Source: an uncultured Christensenellaceae bacterium
GTDB lineage: Bacteria; Bacillota; Clostridia; Christensenellales; Borkfalkiaceae
DNA: 20,891 nucleotides
Direction: 5' to 3'
Assembly: GCA_910588695.1 (NCBI GenBank)
Contig: CAJUOV010000021.1
Coordinates: 1 to 20,891 of the forward strand
The notes under the pieces were generated by a model. That model was not told where the DNA came from. It saw only the letters and a program-made list of their open reading frames with translations, and ran no database searches. The position numbers and the translations under genes were made by a program. How positions within the stretch are numbered: position 1 is the first letter of the stretch; every line of letters begins with the position of its first letter. Shown piece by piece: positions 14,787-20,891 of this stretch.

Positions 14787-15767
14787 ATGGAAAACAACAA
14801 AAGACCCGATAGCATGGAACGCATTACGACGGAGGCGCTTGCCAAGGCGTTTATCGACGAGCAGATCGCGCTCGTCAAAAAACAGGTGGGGAACAAAAAG
14901 GTGCTTCTTGCTCTCAGCGGCGGAGTGGATTCGTCCGTCGTCGCCGCGCTTTTGATTAAGGCGATCGGCAAGAATCTTGTTTGCGTGCACGTCAATCACG
15001 GGCTTTTAAGAAAGGGCGAACCCGAGCAGGTCGTCGAAGTGTTCCGCAATCGTATGAACGCTAATCTCGTGTATGTAGACGCGGTAGACCGTTTCTTGGA
15101 TAAACTTGCGGGCGTTGCGGAACCCGAGAAAAAGCGCAAAATCATCGGCGCGGAATTTATCCGCGTATTCGAGGAGGAGGCGAGAAAACAGGAGGGGATC
15201 GAGTTTCTGGCGCAGGGAACGATCTATCCCGATATTCTCGAAAGCGACGGGGTGAAGGCGCACCACAATGTGGGCGGACTGCCCGAGGATCTTAAATTCG
15301 AGCTTGTCGAACCCCTGAAATTCCTCTATAAAGACGAAGTGCGCGTTGTCGGAAAAGCGTTGGGACTTCCCGACGGCATGGTGTTCCGTCAGCCTTTCCC
15401 CGGACCGGGGCTCGGGGTTCGGTGCCTCGGCGCGATCACCCGCGAGCGGCTTGAAATCGTGCGCGAGTCGGATGCGATTCTGAGGGAGGAATTTGCAAAA
15501 AACGGCTTGGAGGGCAAGGTCTGGCAGTATTTTACCGCAGTGCCCGATTTTCGTTCGGTGGGCGTGAAAGACGGTAAACGCACGTTTGCCTATCCCGTCA
15601 TTCTGCGCGCGGTCAACACGCAGGACGCTATGACGGCGACCGTCGAGAATGTGCCGTTCGAACTGTTGCAGCATATTACGAACCGCATAACGTCGGAGGT
15701 GGATGGGGTCAACCGCGTACTCTACGATTTAACGCCCAAGCCTTCGGGAACGATCGAATGGGAGTGA
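14787..15767 (+). CDS. GMP synthase ATP-pyrophosphatase paralogue without amidotransferase domain
   Basis: A 326-residue homologue of the synthetase half of GuaA. It has the P-loop SGGVDS at 44-49, HVNHGLLRKGE, the XMP-binding HHNVGGLP, RQPFPGPGLG, and the C-terminal dimerisation domain ending GTIEWE. The glutamine amidotransferase domain is absent; a short N-terminal extension (about 1-35) replaces it and the ATG follows its own GGAGG, so this is a complete gene and not a broken guaA. Known families offer two roles: an ammonia-dependent GMP synthase, as in archaeal two-subunit enzymes where a separate amidotransferase supplies ammonia, or a divergent paralogue. All recognisable nucleotide-binding motifs are intact, so activity on XMP is plausible. 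No partner amidotransferase lies nearby except the domain inside the upstream GuaA. It is probably co-transcribed with guaA. Confidence 0.92.
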   Translation: MENNKRPDSMERITTEALAKAFIDEQIALVKKQVGNKKVLLALSGGVDSSVVAALLIKAIGKNLVCVHVNHGLLRKGEPEQVVEVFRNRMNANLVYVDAVDRFLDKLAGVAEPEKKRKIIGAEFIRVFEEEARKQEGIEFLAQGTIYPDILESDGVKAHHNVGGLPEDLKFELVEPLKFLYKDEVRVVGKALGLPDGMVFRQPFPGPGLGVRCLGAITRERLEIVRESDAILREEFAKNGLEGKVWQYFTAVPDFRSVGVKDGKRTFAYPVILRAVNTQDAMTATVENVPFELLQHITNRITSEVDGVNRVLYDLTPKPSGTIEWE

Positions 15768-15780
15768 GAAAAACTGTCAG

Positions 15781-15813
15781 AAAAAAACCGTGCGCTTTGC
15801 GTGCGGTTTTTTT
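15781..15813 (+). terminator. terminator after the guaA paralogue
   Basis: A stem of ACCG-TGCGC with GCGTG-CGGT around a TTT loop, including two U-G wobble pairs in RNA, flanked by seven A (15781-15787) and a run of seven T. It closes the GMP gene cluster. Confidence 0.85.
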
Positions 15814-15874
15814 GAAAAAATTTTTGATTACCCCCTCGAAAAATTTGACGGGGGGGGGAATCGATTTAAGGGAA

Positions 15875-15952
15875 ATGCTAAAAGAGTTATTCGATTTGTT
15901 TAACAAAGCATTGATTGAGGAGATTGATAAATTGATCAAAAAAGAATCGTAA
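15875..15952 (+). CDS. possible 25-residue amphipathic peptide
   Basis: A short frame with an ATG preceded at close range by AAGGG (15868-15872). The peptide (core LKELFDLFNKALIEEIDK) alternates Leu/Ile/Phe with Glu/Lys/Asp in a helical pattern and ends in KKES, so it could form one amphipathic helix. It lies just downstream of the G9 tract in the AT-rich zone. It has no homologue known to me and may be the remnant tail of a degraded gene, since the same frame is open upstream into the guaA paralogue terminator. Confidence 0.25.
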   Translation: MLKELFDLFNKALIEEIDKLIKKES

Positions 15953-16032
15953 GAAGAAGCAATGATATAAAAACTGATATTGAGAAATACTTTCTAAACA
16001 CAACTAAGTCCGCTACAAATCAAGATTTCGTA

Positions 16033-16061
16033 TTGACATTGAAAATTTTGTATGATAAAAT
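16033..16061 (+). promoter_or_regulatory. promoter of the solute-binding/YD-repeat gene
   Basis: Perfect TTGACA (16033-16038), a 17-base spacer and TAAAAT (16056-16061). Transcription should start near 16068, about 20-30 bases before the first solute-binding-domain start codons (16088 or 16097). Only a weak GGATGG precedes the second. Confidence 0.7.
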
Positions 16062-16087
16062 TATGAAAATGATTGTAACATTATTGG

Positions 16088-16471
16088 ATGGAAAAAATGA
16101 GCAAGTCGATTACTATTTGGGCGTTTGGTCCATTCGCTGAAATTGCTAAAAAAGGCGGTCAGCAATATCTTAAAGAAGGCAATTCGGATATCAGCGTGAT
16201 TAATGTTCCGGATTTTGTTAATTATAATGAGATGCTTCAAGCGCTTGAAATAGCAATTCAGCATGGTTCAGACTACCTTCCCAATATAGCTTTAATGGAT
16301 GTGTATCAGTTGCGAAACTTTATGGAAAAATATCCGAACAACTTTGTGTCGGTAAATTCCATATTGAATGGTGAAGATTTTATTGCAAGTGCGGTATATC
16401 AAGTATCAATTGATGGTGAAATTTATGCGATTCCATGTGCTATGGAACCCGTAGGCTTTATTATAAATTAA
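16088..16471 (+). pseudogene. N-terminal half of an ABC-type sugar-binding domain, cut off by a frameshift
   Basis: A 127-residue frame (ATG at 16097, three codons in, is an equally good start). It matches the first lobe of family 1 extracellular solute-binding proteins: KSITIWAFGPFAEIAKKGGQ at the start, then a stretch with PNIALMDVYQLRNFM, and YAIPCAMEPVGFIIN just before the stop. In intact proteins the last motif is followed by a K-D-x-F-E-E-like segment. Here that segment (KMFEEQFGNEIENLTWEEVF) continues in another frame from 16468, so one domain is split by a one-base change around 16466-16473. No signal peptide precedes the domain, and a TAA at 16076 blocks any extension upstream, so the 5' end also looks truncated. 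The promoter upstream is intact. A sequencing or assembly error is the main alternative. Confidence 0.7.
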
Positions 16472-16473
16472 AG

Positions 16474-19400
16474 ATGTTCGAGGAACAATTTGGCAATGAG
16501 ATAGAAAATTTAACATGGGAGGAAGTATTCGTAATTAGTTATTGGCTTAGAGAAAATGATAAATATTTCATGCTATATAATGACAAACTGCCGGAGATCC
16601 TTTTGCAGTCCGGCGGTCATTATTTTTATGATGATAGTTTAGAGCTCAATTCCGAGGGTGCGCTAGAAGTGTTCAATTTTCTGGAAGAATTAAAAAATCA
16701 CGATGTATTTTTTCCTCAACAGTACAATGAAGAAGGTATGAATTTAGATAATTTACGTAGTGACGATGTTTTTTCTGTAATTGGGCCACCGTGGTTAATC
16801 CCGTATATAAATGGTGTTGCAGAAGAGACAGGCATAGAATGGCGTATAACAGATATTCCGAAGAATGATAATTTTAAATATGACGTTTGCTTAGGGGGCT
16901 ATGCATGGGTCGTATTTCCTATGGATACATTAGAAGAGCGCGATGAGGTGGAAAAATTCGTAAAAGAAGTATTTATTTCAAATACAGATTTGGATTTGAT
17001 TCTTGCCGAAAATAATTTGGTTCCGGCAAAAAAAGCGGCAATAGAAAGACTATATGAATTAGAGGGTAATCCTTATTTCGGGGGACAAAATGTAATTGCG
17101 TCTTTTGCACAATTTACAAACAGCGTCGGCTTTCCTTTAACCCATTATAATGCATATACCCAAGCAGCGGCGAAAGCTCTTAATGATATAGGGAAAAGGG
17201 TCGTAAAGGGAAAGATCTTTTCCGATGATGCAATGGCGGAGTTTGAATATGAATTGGAAAGAATCAAAGAAGGAGATTTTGGGGGCGGAGGTGTCCCTGA
17301 TACTGTATACTTAAATCGTATAGAGGTAATACAAAAACCCTACAAAACCTCGTATAGTCTTGGGGAGAAGTTTAATCCCAATGGCATGAAAGTAAAAGCC
17401 TTTTACAGTAACGGCGACTCCAAGACGATAACCGATTATACATATTTCCCTAAAGGAAAATTATATTTCAATGACCATATAACGATTGAATATTTAGGCG
17501 TTCAAACGATTTTACCAATTACGATTACTGCAAATGTCAAGGAGTCTAAGAAATATTTATATTTCTCAGACCGAAAATTTTTCAATGTAGAGATTGGCAA
17601 TAACGTATGTAAAATTGATGCCCAATTCGGCTTGCCCAATATCGGCCGCGGATTAATTTCGCTTGGCGGGGCAAAACTGCCTTTGAGCTTGTCGCTTGTT
17701 TATGATTCACAGTTTCGGCAGGACTCCACGATTTATAACAGAGAAACCGGTCTGCCTAACGGAATCAGAATGAATTATCATCAGACCTGCATTGAGCAAG
17801 AAGGTGAGTTTTTATATACGGATAGCGATATCAATTTGCATATCTTTAAACCAACGGCTGCAATCAATGATATCTGGGTTGATTCACAAGGGACGGGGTT
17901 GCTTCTTGAAAGGGTGGGCAACGAAATCAAAATATATGATGAATTTGGGAACTTTAGTATGTTCGACCGTTATGGTCGTTTATATTTGATTCATCAAAAG
18001 ATTACGGAGGAAAATAGCGCCGATCTGAGTATTGAATACGAAAGTGAAACGGAAAAAATCAAGTCTGTTACCGATGGCATGGGACGCATTGCTACATTTG
18101 AATATTTACAGAATAATGTTGAAATTAAAGTAGACGGAAACGCAAAAATTGCAATTAAGTCGTTGGAAAGCAAATTGTCTTCCGTAATCCGTTATAGCAA
18201 TGATGACGGCGAACAGGGTAACGAAGCGGACGAGTATCAATTCAACGAATCAGGTTATTTGAATAATATAAAAGCAGCCAATGGTGAGGAACTATCGCTT
18301 ACATACAACGACGATAATGCGATAATCCAGTATTATATCAACGCACAGCAAAAGACGTGTTTTAACAATTATGATTCAAAGAATCAGAAGACAGTTATAA
18401 CGGATAATAAGGGAATAGAACAAGTCATATCGTTTAATACGGAGGATCTTTGTATTGGCAGTTATCAAGATTTGGACGGTAAACCGGTTAATATTCAATG
18501 CGTGGATCAAGAGTCCTGCGCTGCCTTTTCGAGCACTCTTGTAACAATGAATGATAAATTTTATTTTAATGAATCGCTGCAATTGTCCAATTCGCAGACT
18601 GTGACATCGAACGAATGTCAGCTGGAATTTGCCGGCAAGAAATTTTCCGTCTTTTCGGCAATGGTGAATGCTTCCCAAAATGCTGAAGCAACTGGGAGTA
18701 TGACTGCAGATCTTTTGGATTTGGATAACCTTGAAGTTCTTTGCACTTTGGAATTTAATCCCGCGACCGAGGGTCTACAGATTGCCGCAAAACCTTTTAT
18801 GCCTTTAAAGGACGGCGGGAATAACTATAAGGTAAGAATAAAGACAAATTGTTCAAATGGGATTTTTGCTTTTTCCGATGTTGTTATCTCGCCTTTGTTT
18901 GGCAGTACCGAAAAGTTTTGTTCGAACTTTGATATCGGAGAAGGCAGTTATTCCTATACAAACGATACAAATGACCGCGTATACATCCTGAATGGCGGGA
19001 CGGGTGTTTCTTTCGACGACGGCACGAAGGACGAGAATATCGTGCTTTATGCAGAAGACTATCTTGCAAACGCGCGCAATGTGTATAAAAATTGCAGGGA
19101 TGACGGGAGCTTTGTTTTTTGGTATAATAAGAAATGCAACTGTAAAACCAGAGTGAAAAAAGCGACGGTTTACTTTGGGGAGACCGGACCGACGTTGACG
19201 TTTTCTGCTAACGGAGTTCGTGTCGGGAATACAAAAGTAAGTTTTTATTCGCTTGCCGCCGAGACGAATGGTATTATAAAAATTACCGATCAAAATTATG
19301 ACAGCAGTTCTTTTGCCGCCGGTTATGAGAACTATTATCTGGAAAGCGACACAATCATTTCTGACGGCGCCAAAGCCGTAAAAAATACTGCATATTACGA

Positions 19401-20891
19401 CCAAAATTTTAATCTGCATGTTGAAATGAAGAGAAAGAATCTGACAGAGATTGTGCAGCATACGGAATATACGGTAGATAGTGCAGGGAATACGACAGCC
19501 GTATCGCAAAAAGACGAGAGCGATCCTTCAAAGTGCATTAATGAATTTTATGGATATGACGCAAACGATTATTTGATATCGGCATCGGCTTTCATTCAAG
19601 GTATGAATTCAACGTCGAAATATTCTTACGATACACTTGGAAATGTCATTGCGAGCACTGCTCCAAATAATTTCAAGCAAAACCTTATCTATGATTCCTT
19701 TGGCGACCGTCTGATTCAGTTGAATGCAGATATCGGAAATCAAGAATCGGTTAACAATATCGATTACGCGAAAGCGCAGGTTTCCAAGATGTCGGAAGAA
19801 GGGAGCGGGGCAGCATATACTTTTGAATATGAGCCGGATAACGGCAATCTTAAATCGGTAAAGATTAACGGCGATTATTATGTGGAAATTGCGCGTGATT
19901 TCAATTTTAACGGCAATGGCAATGACCGTGTTGAGATGGTCTATGCTAATGCTTATCAGCAAACAGATATCTATGATAAATACGGTCATTTGATATATAA
20001 AACAAATAGCTACAATAGTCCTGCAGAAACATTGGCAACATATATCTATGCCGACGATCAATGTTGGGATGTGGATTCGCCAAACGAAGATGGGCTTGAA
20101 GTGTCCGCGGCTGCTAAACTTTATAAAGTAATTGATAAGTGTTCAAACACAACGTTCCATTATAATTATGACAAATATAATCAATTAAGTTTGATTGTAT
20201 GGTATGGTCGGCATGATGACAGGGTATGCAATTTGTTTTATACGCCGAATTTATTGGTCGAACGTGAAGAGTATTATAATTGTCCGGAGTTGCTTACAAT
20301 AAAATATGTTTATCGTTCGGACCTCAATTATTTTTCGGACGTAGAAAAGACTGTATTCACCGTTGGAGAATTGGATTTCAGCGCGGAAAAATCATGGGAC
20401 AATTTGAATCGCGTGACTGGTTTCAAATACTTGAATCACGACAATCGCGGACTTCAAATAGATATCGGCTATCTTCCGCGTGAAGTGAACGGTACGGGCA
20501 CAACCAATTTTATCGGAGAATGGCGATACAGGCAATTTGCAGGTCAACCGTCAACCGATCGTCGCGTAGATACCTTTGAATATGACGTCAACGGGAACGT
20601 TACGTCCTATAAGATAAAGATAGAGAATAACTCTTATGACGTTCGGTATGAATATGATTCTGCCAACAGACTGGTTCGTGAGAATAATGAACACCTCAAT
20701 AAGACGTATATCTATGCCTATGATTCAAACAGCAACATTACAGCGAAGAAGGAGTACGCATATACCACGGCGGCTTTGGATGCGCCCGCGCAGAACAACT
20801 ATTATGATGCCGACAGATTGACGTCTTGGGATGGCGAGTCTTTTGCATACGACAAAGGCGGTAATCCTACGCTTTATAAAGGAGAGCAGAT
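16474..20891 (+). CDS. solute-binding lobe - Ig-like - Rhs/YD-repeat giant protein (3' part missing)
   Basis: An open frame of at least 1472 residues running off the right edge with no internal stop; I read it through codon by codon. Residues 1-265 are the remainder of a family 1 sugar-binding domain (GGYAWVVFPM, NLVPAKKAAIERL, NPYFGGQNVIASFAQF). Residues about 275-365 are an Ig-like domain of the Big_3 kind (YKTSYSLGEKFNPNGMKVKA, FYSNGDSK). From about 375 an Rhs-type shell begins (LPLSLSLVYDSQF, RYGRLYLIH, DGMGRIATFEY). A cysteine-containing insert of about 640-920 shows no YD motifs. From about 1050 onward are YD repeats (YSYDTLGNVIAS, YDVNGNV, YEYDSANRLVREN, YDKGGNPTLY). The Rhs core and any C-terminal toxin would lie beyond the window. 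Family knowledge: such shells encapsulate a C-terminal effector or act as large surface proteins. It has no start of its own with a Shine-Dalgarno site and is best read as the continuation of 16088-16471. AT-rich codon use differs from all upstream genes. Confidence 0.85.
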   Translation, partial: MFEEQFGNEIENLTWEEVFVISYWLRENDKYFMLYNDKLPEILLQSGGHYFYDDSLELNSEGALEVFNFLEELKNHDVFFPQQYNEEGMNLDNLRSDDVFSVIGPPWLIPYINGVAEETGIEWRITDIPKNDNFKYDVCLGGYAWVVFPMDTLEERDEVEKFVKEVFISNTDLDLILAENNLVPAKKAAIERLYELEGNPYFGGQNVIASFAQFTNSVGFPLTHYNAYTQAAAKALNDIGKRVVKGKIFSDDAMAEFEYELERIKEGDFGGGGVPDTVYLNRIEVIQKPYKTSYSLGEKFNPNGMKVKAFYSNGDSKTITDYTYFPKGKLYFNDHITIEYLGVQTILPITITANVKESKKYLYFSDRKFFNVEIGNNVCKIDAQFGLPNIGRGLISLGGAKLPLSLSLVYDSQFRQDSTIYNRETGLPNGIRMNYHQTCIEQEGEFLYTDSDINLHIFKPTAAINDIWVDSQGTGLLLERVGNEIKIYDEFGNFSMFDRYGRLYLIHQKITEENSADLSIEYESETEKIKSVTDGMGRIATFEYLQNNVEIKVDGNAKIAIKSLESKLSSVIRYSNDDGEQGNEADEYQFNESGYLNNIKAANGEELSLTYNDDNAIIQYYINAQQKTCFNNYDSKNQKTVITDNKGIEQVISFNTEDLCIGSYQDLDGKPVNIQCVDQESCAAFSSTLVTMNDKFYFNESLQLSNSQTVTSNECQLEFAGKKFSVFSAMVNASQNAEATGSMTADLLDLDNLEVLCTLEFNPATEGLQIAAKPFMPLKDGGNNYKVRIKTNCSNGIFAFSDVVISPLFGSTEKFCSNFDIGEGSYSYTNDTNDRVYILNGGTGVSFDDGTKDENIVLYAEDYLANARNVYKNCRDDGSFVFWYNKKCNCKTRVKKATVYFGETGPTLTFSANGVRVGNTKVSFYSLAAETNGIIKITDQNYDSSSFAAGYENYYLESDTIISDGAKAVKNTAYYDQNFNLHVEMKRKNLTEIVQHTEYTVDSAGNTTAVSQKDESDPSKCINEFYGYDANDYLISASAFIQGMNSTSKYSYDTLGNVIASTAPNNFKQNLIYDSFGDRLIQLNADIGNQESVNNIDYAKAQVSKMSEEGSGAAYTFEYEPDNGNLKSVKINGDYYVEIARDFNFNGNGNDRVEMVYANAYQQTDIYDKYGHLIYKTNSYNSPAETLATYIYADDQCWDVDSPNEDGLEVSAAAKLYKVIDKCSNTTFHYNYDKYNQLSLIVWYGRHDDRVCNLFYTPNLLVEREEYYNCPELLTIKYVYRSDLNYFSDVEKTVFTVGELDFSAEKSWDNLNRVTGFKYLNHDNRGLQIDIGYLPREVNGTGTTNFIGEWRYRQFAGQPSTDRRVDTFEYDVNGNVTSYKIKIENNSYDVRYEYDSANRLVRENNEHLNKTYIYAYDSNSNITAKKEYAYTTAALDAPAQNNYYDADRLTSWDGESFAYDKGGNPTLYKGEQ

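Larger units (their letters stand above)
15768..16087. other. 320-base gap at the composition boundary
   Basis: After the terminator this stretch holds a short pair of complementary runs, CCCCC (15831-15835) and a G9 tract (15850-15858), a possible 25-residue reading frame (15875-15952), and a strong promoter (16033-16061). From about 15,860 onward the base composition falls from roughly 55-60% GC to under 40%. No tRNA, attachment-site direct repeat or integrase was seen. Confidence 0.6.

Noticed and set aside
16063..16140. Short frame from ATG 16063 or 16069, right after the -10 box
   Set aside because: Positioned like a leaderless start, but it encodes about 23-25 residues with no motif, overlaps the solute-binding frame and stops at 16138.
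16463..16476. Programmed -1 ribosomal frameshift at the split solute-binding domain
   Set aside because: The bases before the stop (ATA AAT TAA) do not form a standard slippery heptamer and no strong downstream stem is evident; a mutation or sequencing error is simpler.
1..20891. CRISPR array, tRNA, rRNA or insertion sequence
   Set aside because: No regularly spaced direct repeats, cloverleaf-like sequences, rRNA words, transposase frames or paired terminal inverted repeats were seen on either strand.

Overview
The window looks like a chromosomal segment of an anaerobic Bacillota (Clostridia) bacterium. The evidence is a bifurcating-type [FeFe]-hydrogenase operon, strong AGGAGG-type ribosome binding sites and sigma-A promoters with near-consensus -35/-10 boxes. 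Codon use in the first ~15.8 kb is moderately GC-rich and resembles Christensenellales-like gut Clostridia; that placement is inference. About three quarters of the window is ordinary core genome. The last ~5 kb is compositionally different and accessory.

Layout. (a) 1-3428, minus strand: hydC-hydB-hydA, a trimeric NAD(P)-linked [FeFe]-hydrogenase operon read from a TTGAAA-N17-TATAAT promoter; hydA runs off the left edge. (b) 3611-4949, plus: a 75-residue heavy-metal-associated (HMA) protein, then a lipoprotein whose promoter spacer carries a run of nine G. (c) 5032-5778, minus: a glycerophosphodiester phosphodiesterase, back to back with lepA (5873-7684, plus). (d) 7838-9254, plus: an MGMT-fold protein and HemW. 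(e) 9350-10944, minus: a membrane-anchored permuted NlpC/P60-like (YiiX-type) hydrolase and a small lipoprotein. (f) 11058-15767, plus: a one-pass membrane protein overlapping guaB, then guaA, then a second GMP-synthase ATP-pyrophosphatase paralogue lacking the glutamine amidotransferase domain; this is a GMP-biosynthesis cluster. (g) 15768-20891: an AT-rich region with a G9 tract, a possible 25-residue peptide, a strong promoter and a very long reading frame. That frame joins an ABC-type sugar-binding domain, an Ig-like linker and an Rhs/YD-repeat shell. It is split near its start by an apparent frameshift and is open to the right edge.

The most interesting points are the solute-binding/Ig-like/YD-repeat fusion in the AT-rich tail, the tandem full-length and amidotransferase-less guaA genes, the G9 tract between the -35 and -10 boxes of a lipoprotein gene, and three genes (HMA protein, GDPD, YiiX-like) whose ATG sits 7-8 bases after a good -10 box. 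Those three are predicted to give leaderless mRNAs, while their neighbours use ordinary Shine-Dalgarno sites.
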